A stretch of 64,000 nt of DNA from Candidatus Thiodiazotropha endoloripes (GTDB lineage: Bacteria; Pseudomonadota; Gammaproteobacteria; Chromatiales; Chromatiaceae), in contig NZ_LVJW01000003.1 of the NCBI RefSeq assembly GCF_001708965.1, forward strand, positions 1-64,000, written 5' to 3'. The notes beneath the pieces are model-generated. The model was not told the origin of the DNA, ran no database searches, and saw only the letters and a program-made list of their open reading frames with translations. Below, piece by piece: positions 32,355-42,970 of the stretch. Every line of letters starts with the position of its first letter. Positions within the stretch are counted from its first letter, which is position 1. Made by a program: the position numbers and the translations under genes.

Positions 32355-34889
32355 GTGAACCCGACCACATCCGAAGTCAGCAACGATCTCCAAATCGGTT
32401 TCACTTCAGCGCTTGGGTCTTTGCGAAAGTATACCCTGGTTGCCGTATTAACATGGACATTGCTGATCACAGGTGTTTTTGCCTGGACAGTACACGATCA
32501 GGGTAACCGTGAGTTCGCCACCGCACTCAGCGTGGCTCGCGCCTACTACGAGAAAGATCAGGCAGTACGCCAGTGGATTGCGGCTCAGGGCGGTGTCTAT
32601 GTGAAGATCACAGAACAGACACAGCCTAATCCCCACCTGGTGGACCTGCCACATCGGGATGTCACCACCGATGCGGAGCAACAGCTCACCCTGATGAATC
32701 CGGCCTATATGATTCGCAAGATCAACGAGCGTTTCAGCCGGATGCATAATGATTATATCCACATCACCAGCCTGGAACCGCTGCACGAGGAGAATGAGCC
32801 GGACGAGTGGGAGCGGGGGGTGCTCGAGAACCTTGAAGGGGAGTCGGACGAGGTAGCAAAAATTGTAGATTTTCGCGGCCAACCCACGCTGCGGATGATG
32901 CGCCCGATGGTCACAAAACGACGCTGCCTGAAGTGCCATGAACGGCACGGCTATAAAGTCGGTGACATCCGCGGTGGAGTCTCCATCGCCATTCCCATGG
33001 CGCCCTATCGGAAAGACAGCAGTGAACATTTGCTGCTGATCGGCACAACCCATGGGGGAATCTGGCTCTGTGGATTGTTGGGTATCGGCTTTTATACACA
33101 GCGGGCTCGCCGTCATCTTGAAGATCGCCAGAACGCCATACACTCACTGGCCCAGGCGAGTAACTACAACCGGTCGGTCATCGGCGCACTGGGAGAAGGG
33201 TTGCTCGGATTCGACGACAAGGGACGCTTGACCTTCCTTAATCCAGCGGCGGAACAACTGTTGGGTTGGAAAGAAAACGAACTTCTTGGCAAATCGATTC
33301 ACGGTTTCATCCACTATCTGAAAACGGACGGTTCTACCTGCAGTGAGGATGAGTGTCCCATGTTGGGAGTGCTGCAGAGTGGTGAATCACACTCCAGTCG
33401 AGATGACCAGTTCATGAGTCGGGAGCGCAAGGCCATACCCATCTCCTACATCACCACACCCCTCTTCGAACAAAATAGTATCGTAGGTGGCGTGGTGGCC
33501 TTTCAGGACATCACCGAGCAAAAACACAATTTGCAGCGTATCGAATACCTGGCCCATCACGACAGCCTTACAGGTCTTCCCAATCGGGCCGCATTTCTGG
33601 AGGCTGTGGATAATGCACTGGCCCATGCCCATCGTTACGACCACGGCCTTGCCCTGCTGTTTTTGGACCTGGACAACTTCGGCGTGATCAATGACAGCGC
33701 CGGGCATACAACCGGCGACGAACTGTTGAGCGAGGTAGCGAAACGTTTACGACCTGAGATTCGCCAGCCTGACTTTGTAGCCCGTCAGGGTGGTGACGAG
33801 TTCCTCATTCTAATGATGCCGGATGGAAAAGAAGAGCAGATGGAGGATGCTGCTGGGTATCTGGCTTTAAAAGCTACAACCCTTGCCCAACGTATACTGG
33901 ATACCATGCGCGAACCTTTCCTGTTGGACGGTAAAAGCTACTATGTCAAAGCCAGTGTCGGCATCAGTCTCTATCCGGAGGACGCCAAGGATAGAGTTGA
34001 GTTATTGAAGAACGCCGATGCCGCCATGTACACCGCTAAAGGCGAGGGACGCGACACCTATGCGCTTTACGCTGGCGATCTGGCCCAGCGGATCCAACAC
34101 CGCCATATGTTGGAGACGGGGCTCAACCAGGCAATGATAAAAGAGGAGTTTCACCTGGCGTACCAACCCATCGTGGACCTGAATGACGGCAGAATATTGG
34201 CCGTGGAAGCCCTTCTGCGTCTGGACTCGGCCACACTTGGTAAAGTCTCGCCCGTAGAGTTCATCCCGGTGGCGGAGGAGTGCGGTCTGATTCTACCTAT
34301 CGGCCGTTGGGTGCTGCAGACTGCCTGCCGGCAGATGGCAGAATGGTATGGCTCGGGCTTGGATCTGAAAGTGGCCGTTAATCTGTCGACGCTTCAGCTT
34401 CAACGAGAAGATTTGGAAGCAATTGTACTCCAGGCCTTGGAGGATGCACAGATTCCTGCTTCGAAACTGATTCTGGAGATCACGGAAGGTGCCACACTGC
34501 ATGCCTCCCCCATCGTCATCGAGCGGCTGGAACGGCTGCATGAACTGGGCATCGGTCTGAGTCTTGATGATTTCGGTACCGGCTACTCCTCTCTCAGTCG
34601 CCTTAAGAATCTACCGGTTGATACATTGAAGATCGATAAATCATTCGTAAACGGTGTAGTGACAGACCGGGATGATGAACAGATTGTACTTACCACCATT
34701 GAGTTGGCCAAGAATCTCAATAAACGGGCTTTGGCTGAGGGTATTGAGAGCCGAGAGCAATGGCAATGTCTTGTACGAAACGGGTGTCAGCGGGGGCAGG
34801 GGTTCTTTTTCAGTCGTCCGGTCGATGCTGCCGCCATAGAAAAGCTGATACGCGAGGATGGACACTGGAATCGCAATTTGACCAACTGA
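32355..34889 (+). CDS. c-haem-motif sensor with PAS, GGDEF and EAL domains
   Basis: GTG start after ACGGAG. The 844-residue protein has a membrane helix (26-46), a periplasmic Tll0287-like domain (about 50-215) containing one CXXCH (RRCLKCHERHGYKVGDIRGG at 189-208), a second membrane helix (about 225-245), a PAS domain (about 270-390), then GGDEF (VARQGGDEFLIL) and EAL (AVEALLRLD, DDFGTGYSSLSRLK), both with intact motifs. The haem motif suggests sensing of redox state or a gas such as NO, with output through cyclic di-GMP turnover. Monocistronic. Confidence 0.9.
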   Translation: MNPTTSEVSNDLQIGFTSALGSLRKYTLVAVLTWTLLITGVFAWTVHDQGNREFATALSVARAYYEKDQAVRQWIAAQGGVYVKITEQTQPNPHLVDLPHRDVTTDAEQQLTLMNPAYMIRKINERFSRMHNDYIHITSLEPLHEENEPDEWERGVLENLEGESDEVAKIVDFRGQPTLRMMRPMVTKRRCLKCHERHGYKVGDIRGGVSIAIPMAPYRKDSSEHLLLIGTTHGGIWLCGLLGIGFYTQRARRHLEDRQNAIHSLAQASNYNRSVIGALGEGLLGFDDKGRLTFLNPAAEQLLGWKENELLGKSIHGFIHYLKTDGSTCSEDECPMLGVLQSGESHSSRDDQFMSRERKAIPISYITTPLFEQNSIVGGVVAFQDITEQKHNLQRIEYLAHHDSLTGLPNRAAFLEAVDNALAHAHRYDHGLALLFLDLDNFGVINDSAGHTTGDELLSEVAKRLRPEIRQPDFVARQGGDEFLILMMPDGKEEQMEDAAGYLALKATTLAQRILDTMREPFLLDGKSYYVKASVGISLYPEDAKDRVELLKNADAAMYTAKGEGRDTYALYAGDLAQRIQHRHMLETGLNQAMIKEEFHLAYQPIVDLNDGRILAVEALLRLDSATLGKVSPVEFIPVAEECGLILPIGRWVLQTACRQMAEWYGSGLDLKVAVNLSTLQLQREDLEAIVLQALEDAQIPASKLILEITEGATLHASPIVIERLERLHELGIGLSLDDFGTGYSSLSRLKNLPVDTLKIDKSFVNGVVTDRDDEQIVLTTIELAKNLNKRALAEGIESREQWQCLVRNGCQRGQGFFFSRPVDAAAIEKLIREDGHWNRNLTN

Positions 34890-35091
34890 GTCTTTTCGAG
34901 AATGATGAATTTTTTCATTCCGTAATTACCTTGCTCTTGAATAGAGGGTCACTTGAGGACAATCGTTACCAATCGACCGTCGCAATAAACAGGCAACCGG
35001 TAAATGGCTTGCCCGATGGATTCATGACGCTTTTTTTTCTTCCCTAATATACAGGCCGTGGCGTTTTTTGTACTTACTGACTGTATGCGTA

Positions 35092-35364
35092 ATGAGTCAT
35101 CACAAGGGGCTTAAAGCATTAAACTGTCTGTTACCTGAAATGGAACTTAGTGATTGCATGGAATCCTTTAACGAACTAGATAAGCAAGATGCCGACCTTG
35201 CGAAACTGAAAGCTCTTCTTCAGATCGTCTCTATCCGAACACATTGTGTCTCGATCAATAGTGTTCTTATCGATAATAAAGATTCCGGTGAGATCTACTG
35301 CCTATGGGGACAGTTCAGCGTTTCACGGGAAGAGATTCGCTGCGGTGAAAGTTGGTACAAGTGA
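35092..35364 (+). CDS. Possible small protein, unknown
   Basis: An open frame of about 90 codons from ATG 35092 (an internal ATG at 35140 is also possible) with no clear ribosome site. The C-terminal part (DADLAKLKALLQIVSIRTHCVSINSVLIDNKDSGEIYCLWGQFSV, shown in part) has balanced, protein-like composition with a predicted helix then strands. No family recognised. It may be real or a chance ORF. Confidence 0.35.
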   Translation: MSHHKGLKALNCLLPEMELSDCMESFNELDKQDADLAKLKALLQIVSIRTHCVSINSVLIDNKDSGEIYCLWGQFSVSREEIRCGESWYK

Positions 35365-35598
35365 ATGACCTGTGTCTCTATCGGTTAGGAATGTCCATCC
35401 AGGCTTTGTTGCTCAAATGGCTCATTGTCTGTGAATACAATCATAATGGCATTGATCCAAAGCAAATTGAGTATCTATTAATCCGACAACTAAGTATCTT
35501 GTGATCAGCGAGTTTGTAAGGCTTATCTGATATCAATACAGTTATCATGCTTGTGTATTCATTAAGAAGTGATGATTTTCTCAATCCTTCAATAAAAA

Positions 35599-35617
35599 AG
35601 CCGGGCATCGCCCGGCT
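35599..35617 (-). terminator. Rho-independent terminator of nhaD
   Basis: Stem AGCCGGGC / GCCCGGCT with a short loop. Read on the minus strand, a run of six T follows. It lies about 20 bp after the nhaD stop. Confidence 0.88.
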
Positions 35618-35637
35618 GGTGCTGAAATATAAGGTTC

Positions 35638-37170
35638 TTAATGGGCGCCAACAGCTTTTGCAGCCGCTCCGGCAGGTACACTGAATGCGGAAGCGTTGAC
35701 CAGGAAGTGTACCCAGATGCTGGCCCCGTAGCCGAGCGCAATTGCCCAGCTCCATTTCAAGTGGGCCATGAAGGTATAAACGCCACGGGCGGTTCCCATG
35801 ACTGCCACGCCTGCGGCTGAACCAATCGCAAGCATTGAGCCGCCAACACCGGCCGTCAAAGTAACCAACAACCACTGGCCATGAGACATATCAGGCATCA
35901 TGGCAAGTACCGCAAACATAACCGGAATGTTATCAATGATCGCAGAGAGAAAACCAACCAGGATGTTGGCATTGGTTGTGCCCAGGTCGACATACATCAT
36001 TTGAGATACCAGCGAGAGGTAACCGAGCGTTCCCAGGCCGCCAACACAGAGGATGATGCCGTAGAAGAACATTAACGTATCCCACTCGGCGCGCTCCAAC
36101 GATTTGAAGATATTGTAATGGTTACTGCCATGGCCATGATCATCCTGAGCGCCGCGCTGTTGTGTCGCATTATCCTCCAATGCCATATGGTGTTCACCAA
36201 GATTGAGGTTGTCATCGGCAACCGCTTCACTCTTTTCTGCGGTCTTAATGGCATCCCGGCGCTTCAAATAGTATCCGTAGAACTTGAGCAATCCCAAGCC
36301 TGTCATCATGCCGACTACTGGAGGAAGGTGTAAAAAGTTGTGCGCTGAAACGGCCATGACGATTGTCAGGATAAACAGACCGACAACGAACCATGCGCCA
36401 TGTCGTAATCTGAATTCACCGGACTCAATCGGTTCCGGTTTTTCATTGGATACCGCCATTGACATGATGGCTGCCGGTATCAGCCAGTTGACCAGTGAAG
36501 GGAGAAACAGAACAAAGAACTCCTGAAACTGAACAATACCTTTTTGCCAGACCATCAGTGTGGTGATGTCACCGAATGGAGAGAAAGCTCCTCCGGCATT
36601 CGCTGCAACCACAATATTAATACAGGCAATGGCAACAAAGGTTGTATTGGTTCCGCCTACGGCCATTGCCACAGTTGCCATCAGCAGGGCGGTAGTTAAG
36701 TTGTCGGCAATTGGCGATATGACAAAGGCCAGAACACCGGTTAGCCAGTAGATTGTTTTTAATGAAAACCCACGCGAAACGAGCCAAATACGCAACAGAT
36801 CGAATACCCCCCGTTCTTCCATGGTGTTGATATAGGTCATGGCTGCCAACAGGAAGAGGAAGAGTTCGGCAAATTCCAGCAGGTTATGCCGAACAGCCGC
36901 TTCTGCCGTGTGGGTGTCCCCGGAATTGGCATAGACAATCGCCACAATCATCCAGATGATGCCGGCAGCTACCATCACAGGCTTGGACTTACGCAGATGC
37001 AGAGCTTCTTCAGCAATGACAAGTGAATAAGCCATAACGAAAATTATGACACAGACTATGCCTGCCCAATGAGTCGTGAAGTCCTGAAGCTGGATGCCGT
37101 CACCACCTGCCATTACCAGTCCTGGCAGGGCAAAGAGCAAAAGTGCGATCAAACACTTTGAAATGTTCAT
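35638..37170 (-). CDS. nhaD: NhaD-type sodium/proton antiporter
   Basis: The start at 37170 is set by AGGGAGA a few bases upstream; an in-frame start ten codons earlier lacks such a site. The 510-residue protein has a signal-like first segment (MNISKCLIALLLFALPGLVMAG) and about 12 membrane helices, with the NhaD/ArsB-type hallmarks SPIADNLTTALLMATVAMAV and FLSAIIDNIPVMFAVL, plus a hydrophilic loop rich in His/Asp (about 330-365). It exchanges Na+ or Li+ for protons, important for pH and salt homeostasis in marine or alkaline settings. Monocistronic with its own terminator. Confidence 0.93.
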   Translation of the reverse strand: MNISKCLIALLLFALPGLVMAGGDGIQLQDFTTHWAGIVCVIIFVMAYSLVIAEEALHLRKSKPVMVAAGIIWMIVAIVYANSGDTHTAEAAVRHNLLEFAELFLFLLAAMTYINTMEERGVFDLLRIWLVSRGFSLKTIYWLTGVLAFVISPIADNLTTALLMATVAMAVGGTNTTFVAIACINIVVAANAGGAFSPFGDITTLMVWQKGIVQFQEFFVLFLPSLVNWLIPAAIMSMAVSNEKPEPIESGEFRLRHGAWFVVGLFILTIVMAVSAHNFLHLPPVVGMMTGLGLLKFYGYYLKRRDAIKTAEKSEAVADDNLNLGEHHMALEDNATQQRGAQDDHGHGSNHYNIFKSLERAEWDTLMFFYGIILCVGGLGTLGYLSLVSQMMYVDLGTTNANILVGFLSAIIDNIPVMFAVLAMMPDMSHGQWLLVTLTAGVGGSMLAIGSAAGVAVMGTARGVYTFMAHLKWSWAIALGYGASIWVHFLVNASAFSVPAGAAAKAVGAH

Positions 37171-37940
37171 TGGTATCTCCCTTTTCGATTCTGATCTCAT
37201 TTTTTTTATACTGCTTTATTCAGGTAGCGGCAGAAAACTACGGTAATTTATTATTTTTTCACTAAATATAGTGGATTCGGGCTCAACATGGATTGGAATG
37301 AGTCTGACTTCCGCAATTACCACAATGGCAATTGCTGACTATCGATCCGATCAGATCTTGTTGAAGGTTGGATCTGGGGGGAACTGTGGAAAAATCATTT
37401 GATGAGAATGATATCTCTAATTTCGAGTTTTGACTTATGTTGACATATGGCTTCAATTATGGCGGTATTTTTAAATATTTAACTTCATAACATGCTGAAT
37501 AATTAGGAAAAAAGATTGAAGAAGGTGCCGGATTCGTCCTTTCTCCCGTTTATGAGTCGCCTGGTTAAGTCCAAAACCACTCCTCTTTGTTATCCCTACT
37601 GATCTGTATTCCGAATGGTGACACTAGGCCGATTTCAAATCTGCGATGCATTCCGGTCATAGCCTCATGCTGGTCACGATTGAATACTCAGTACGGCTGC
37701 TTTTTTTCTACCCGGTTATCAGGTAGCCTGCCTGCGGCCGTCGGATTTATCTCTCTTGCCCCTATCAAGATCTTTCTTTTCGCCTGGTATAGACAGACTA
37801 TTTCAGTTGGCACTAGACTGCTGTAAAGGGTCAATGATCTACCGTGGCGTCTCAGTCCGGTATCGTTCAGAACTGAAAAAGCAATTTGTTATTACCATGT
37901 TTCACCGCAAACCAAACCAATCCAATCGTGATTTTAAAAA
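37171..37940. other. Intergenic region, no gene supported
   Basis: About 770 bp between divergent nhaD and the Dnr-type gene. Two short frames (37587-37826 and 37756-37944) lack ribosome sites and show cysteine/aromatic-rich random-like composition. No perfect FNR box was found before the regulator gene. Confidence 0.4.
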
Positions 37941-38681
37941 ATGACTGCCAATATACGATTAGCCAATCTCTTCTCAGCCCTCAATGATGAGCAGGTCAAA
38001 CAGATACTGGAGAACAGCAATACACTGAAACTGCAGGATGGCGAATCCCTGTTTGAGAGTGGTGACAAAGCCGAACGGTTCTATCTCGTGATTGGTGGCC
38101 AGATCAAGCTGTTTCGGGGTTCACCCAGTGGCGATGAGAAGATTATCGACATCGTTCAACCCGGCAATACTTTTGCCGAAGCAGTCATGTTCATGAACAA
38201 TCCGGTCTATCCGGTCAGTGCTCAGGCTTTGGGGCCAGCCCGGGTGATGTCTTTCGACAACAAGCGCTTTCTGGATATTCTGAGTCATTCCAATGAGACC
38301 AGCTTCAGGATCATGGGGACCATGAGTCAACGGTTGCGTGGCCTGATCCGGCAGATCGATGAGTTGACTCTGCAGAGTGCCACCACCCGGCTCTGTGCCA
38401 CCCTATTGCGTTATATGGAGGAGGCCGGGAGTGAGGTTTTCAAACTGCCGGCGGCCAAGGGTGTGCTGGCGGCGCGTCTCTCTATGAAGCCTGAAACCTT
38501 TTCCAGAATTTTACATAACCTGAGCAGTAAACAGATTATCAAGGTGACCAGTAATGAGGTCTCGGTATTGGATGTTGAACAGCTCAAACAGCTGGCCCAT
38601 ACCGAGGCTGTTGTCGGACTTGAGCCCGATGGTTCCGCGGTCGCGCACCATCCCTGTGTTTCACACAAGGATCTTGAGTGA
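37941..38681 (+). CDS. dnr: Crp/Fnr-family regulator, Dnr-like
   Basis: The 246-residue protein has an N-terminal cyclic-nucleotide-binding-like domain (about 10-125: LKLQDGESLFESGDKAERFYLVIGGQIKLFRG), a dimerisation helix (about 130-155) and a C-terminal winged helix (LAARLSMKPETFSRILHNLSSKQII, with the recognition-helix E..SR). It lacks the N-terminal cysteine cluster of true Fnr, fitting Dnr/NnrR-type NO-responsive regulators. Directly upstream of the nor genes, it is a good candidate for binding the boxes at 38908 and 13778. Its stop overlaps the GTG of the zinc ribbon gene. The symbol is by similarity of type and context. Confidence 0.85.
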   Translation: MTANIRLANLFSALNDEQVKQILENSNTLKLQDGESLFESGDKAERFYLVIGGQIKLFRGSPSGDEKIIDIVQPGNTFAEAVMFMNNPVYPVSAQALGPARVMSFDNKRFLDILSHSNETSFRIMGTMSQRLRGLIRQIDELTLQSATTRLCATLLRYMEEAGSEVFKLPAAKGVLAARLSMKPETFSRILHNLSSKQIIKVTSNEVSVLDVEQLKQLAHTEAVVGLEPDGSAVAHHPCVSHKDLE

Positions 38682-38881
38682 GTGATCGACAGATGGCCGA
38701 GGTGAACTGTCTCTATTGCGGTAAAAAGATCGCCGATGATCAAGCCGAATGTCCCCACTGCGGCGCCGTATCACACTTCCAGAAACGCGGTTTCCGTTCT
38801 GGGGCAAGAAAGAAATTCATTATATTTTTCATTGGCTTGGTTGTCTTCTGCGGTTTCTTTATTTTCTGGTTGCCCCGTTAA
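38678..38881 (+). CDS. Small zinc-ribbon membrane protein
   Basis: The 67-residue product starts at GTG 38678, overlapping the regulator's stop, or at ATG 38693. A zinc ribbon with two Cys pairs (CLYCGKK and CPHCGA) is followed by a basic stretch and one membrane helix (about 45-64) ending WLPR. Proteins of this type are tail-anchored and of unknown function. Translational coupling to the regulator suggests a role tied to denitrification control. Confidence 0.72.
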   Translation: MSDRQMAEVNCLYCGKKIADDQAECPHCGAVSHFQKRGFRSGARKKFIIFFIGLVVFCGFFIFWLPR

Positions 38882-38907
38882 CCCGACACCCGGCGGGGAA
38901 ACGCAAT

Positions 38908-38921
38908 TTGACGAAGGTCAA
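38908..38921. promoter_or_regulatory. FNR/Dnr-type box upstream of norC
   Basis: TTGACGAAGGTCAA is a perfect TTGAC-N4-GTCAA palindrome, a known variant of the Crp/Fnr-family operator. It is centred about 67 bp before the norC ATG at 38982, within the gap after the regulator/zinc ribbon pair. Confidence 0.78.
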
Positions 38922-38981
38922 AGCCACAGTCTTCTCCTGTGATATCAATCTACCTCACGATAGGATTCAGGAGACATTCCG

Positions 38982-40831
<1,850 letters not shown>

Positions 40832-40867
40832 GAATACCCTCTGAAGGATTAATTCCTTCATTCCTGT

Positions 40868-40896
40868 GGCCGGCACTGAAGTGCCGGCCTTTTTTT
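40868..40896 (+). terminator. Terminator between norCB and norE
   Basis: Perfect 9-bp stem GGCCGGCAC / GTGCCGGCC, loop TGAA, followed by seven T. It separates the structural genes from the accessory genes and probably lowers downstream expression. Confidence 0.92.
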
Positions 40897-40915
40897 AACA
40901 GGTCTTTGAGTGGCC

Positions 40916-41497
40916 ATGACGGCAGATAGATCAGTTTTACAGAGTAACTACCCGCCGGGTGATCTGGCGATATGGATCTTCATCCTGGCGGAACTGGCCG
41001 TGTTTGCAATCTTCTTTGCCGCCTATGCGTTTACCCGTCTGCAGCATGTGGAGCTGTTCAATGAGTACCAGCTGACACTGGACGGGGAGGCGGCATTGAT
41101 CAATACCCTGGCGTTGATCACCAGCTCCTATTTTGTGGTTCGTGCAGTGAGTGCCATTAAGCAGGACGATCGCAGGCGCTGTGTCCACTGGCTGCTGGCA
41201 GCACTCTCCATGGGACTGCTGTTTCTGATTGTCAAAAGTATCGAATATATCCACCATTACAGTGAGGGGATCAATCTCAGCAGTAATACTTTTTATATGT
41301 TTTATCTCTCCCTGACTTTTTTCCATTTCATGCATGTCATCATGGGGATGGTCATTCTTGCGGCAATCGCAGTGATGGCAGCCAGGGGTAAATACAGTCG
41401 CCAGGAGCATACCGGAATCGAGAGCGGTGCCTCATACTGGCACATGGTCGATTTGGTCTGGTTGATTCTGTTTCCTCTCGTCTATTTGATGCGGTAA
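40916..41497 (+). CDS. norE: NorE-like cytochrome c oxidase subunit III family protein
   Basis: About 193 residues with five membrane helices and subunit III motifs (PPGDLAIWIFILAELAVFAIFFAAY; FHFMHVIMGMVIL; SYWHMVDLVWLILFPLVYLMR). NorE homologues are needed for full cNor activity in several denitrifiers. Start at ATG 40916, or GTG 40910 six bases earlier; neither has a strong ribosome site. It is followed seven bases later by norF. Confidence 0.9.
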   Translation: MTADRSVLQSNYPPGDLAIWIFILAELAVFAIFFAAYAFTRLQHVELFNEYQLTLDGEAALINTLALITSSYFVVRAVSAIKQDDRRRCVHWLLAALSMGLLFLIVKSIEYIHHYSEGINLSSNTFYMFYLSLTFFHFMHVIMGMVILAAIAVMAARGKYSRQEHTGIESGASYWHMVDLVWLILFPLVYLMR

Positions 41498-41504
41498 TCG
41501 GACC

Positions 41505-41786
41505 ATGAAGCAGCTAAGCGGTTATCTTGGTATTCGTCCCTGTACCCTGACTTATCTGTTGTTGATCGCCATCAGTCTGACCACCTTTCTGATTGGTAAA
41601 CTGGGATTCAGCGGTCTTGGGATGTCTCTGTTGGTGTTGTTTCTGGCGTTGATCAAAGGACAGTTGGTGGGAAGCTATTTTATGGGGCTCGGCAGTGTCC
41701 GCGGTATATGGCGCTGGCCGGTTTTTATCTGGTTGTTCATTCCGGGTATCCTGATCGGAATGGCCTTCTATCTATCCTATCAGTGA
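41505..41786 (+). CDS. norF: NorF-like cytochrome oxidase subunit IV family protein
   Basis: The 93-residue protein has three membrane helices (about 15-30, 36-57 and 68-88) and the GQLVGSYFMGLGSVRGIWRWPVFIWLFIP stretch of the NorF/prokaryotic subunit IV family. It is an accessory to nitric oxide reductase. Adjacent to norE and only one base before the GTG start of norQ. Confidence 0.85.
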   Translation: MKQLSGYLGIRPCTLTYLLLIAISLTTFLIGKLGFSGLGMSLLVLFLALIKGQLVGSYFMGLGSVRGIWRWPVFIWLFIPGILIGMAFYLSYQ

Positions 41787-41787
41787 G

Positions 41788-42579
41788 GTGTCCGGTTTGA
41801 ACGAGTTACCCTTCTACAAACCCCAGGGGAATGAGATCGAGCTGTTTGAGCACGCCTATCGTCATCAACTTCCCCTGTTGATCAAGGGGCCTACCGGGTG
41901 CGGCAAGACCCGCTTTGTAAACCACATGGCAGCCCGTCTGGGGCGACCCGTATACACCGTGTCATGCCACGATGACCTTACCGCGGCCGACCTGGTGGGG
42001 CGTCATCTGATCGGTGAAGGGGAGACCTTCTGGAGTGATGGTCCATTGACCCGGGCGGTGAGGGAGGGGGCGATCTGCTATCTGGACGAAGTGGTGGAGG
42101 CGCGCAAGGATACCACGGTCGTGCTTCACCCGCTGACCGACGATCGGCGTATTCTGCCGATCGAGCGTACCGGTGAGATCCTGCATGCGCCGCCGGAGTT
42201 CATGCTCATCGTCTCATACAATCCCGGCTATCAGAATCTACTCAAAGGCTTGAAGCCGAGTACCCGTCAGCGCTTTCTGGCAACCCGTTTCGATTTTCCG
42301 GAAAGCGAACTGGAACAGCAGGTGCTGATCAGCGAAACAGGAATTGAGGCGTCCCTTGCCAAGCGCCTGGTAACCCTGGCCAATGCCCTGCGTGCGCTCA
42401 AGGATCATGATCTGGAAGAGGCGGCATCAACCCGCCTGCTGGTCTATACCGCTACCTTGATTGAGGGTGGATACGCACCGTTGGAGGCGTGTCGCGCCGC
42501 CCTGGTTGAGCCTCTGAGTGACGATCAAGAGACCGTTGCTGCGCTGATGGATGTGGTCGAGGTTACCTTCGGTGGTTGA
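41788..42579 (+). CDS. norQ: NorQ/CbbQ-family MoxR AAA+ ATPase
   Basis: GTG start at 41788. The 263-residue AAA+ protein has Walker A GPTGCGKTR (near 36), Walker B ICYLDEVVEA and a sensor region LMLIVSYNPGYQ. NorQ works with NorD to insert non-haem iron into NorB. Its C-terminal end overlaps the start of the next small membrane gene. Confidence 0.95.
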   Translation: MSGLNELPFYKPQGNEIELFEHAYRHQLPLLIKGPTGCGKTRFVNHMAARLGRPVYTVSCHDDLTAADLVGRHLIGEGETFWSDGPLTRAVREGAICYLDEVVEARKDTTVVLHPLTDDRRILPIERTGEILHAPPEFMLIVSYNPGYQNLLKGLKPSTRQRFLATRFDFPESELEQQVLISETGIEASLAKRLVTLANALRALKDHDLEEAASTRLLVYTATLIEGGYAPLEACRAALVEPLSDDQETVAALMDVVEVTFGG

Positions 42580-42970
42580 GCCGGATCGGCAGATTGAGAA
42601 TCTCAGCGAGGATAAGACGCTGGCTGTGATCAGTGAAGGTCTCTATCTGTTGAATCTGTTGTTTCCCCTGTTGCCGCTGTTAGCGCTGGCCTGGCTTTGG
42701 CAGCGCCATCGGGGTAGCGCTACGGGTTTGCTTGCCAATCATCTGCATCAGGCATTCATTGGTGCCGTTATCGCAACCCTGCTCTTCACCGCGGCAAATC
42801 TGTTGATCATTGTTCTGGGAGGTTATCGTTCGCTGCATGCTTTGATCATCTTTGAGCTCTACTACATCATCTGTGTGCCCCTGTTACTGATTCCGGGTCT
42901 GCTTGGCCTTATCAAAGCCATGGCGGGGCAGACCTATCGTTTTCCCTTGATCGGCCGGGTTGATGTTTAG
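42572..42970 (+). CDS. Small membrane protein in nor cluster
   Basis: The GTG at 42572 (alternatively ATG 42551) overlaps the norQ stop. About 132 residues with three predicted membrane helices (about 23-44, 60-85, 93-120). It resembles small DUF4870-like membrane proteins (helical, polar loops). Not a standard nor gene; the overlap with norQ and the following 4Fe-4S gene suggests cotranscription and a role in cNor assembly or electron supply. Confidence 0.7.
   Translation: MVEPDRQIENLSEDKTLAVISEGLYLLNLLFPLLPLLALAWLWQRHRGSATGLLANHLHQAFIGAVIATLLFTAANLLIIVLGGYRSLHALIIFELYYIICVPLLLIPGLLGLIKAMAGQTYRFPLIGRVDV

Larger units (their letters stand above)
34890..35637. other. Intergenic region with a possible small gene
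   Basis: Apart from a weakly supported ORF near 35092-35364 and the nhaD terminator at 35599, no feature is clear. Confidence 0.3.

Noticed and set aside
37587-37944. Two small ORFs before the Dnr-type regulator
   Set aside because: No ribosome sites, no domain character, and they overlap each other and the promoter region.
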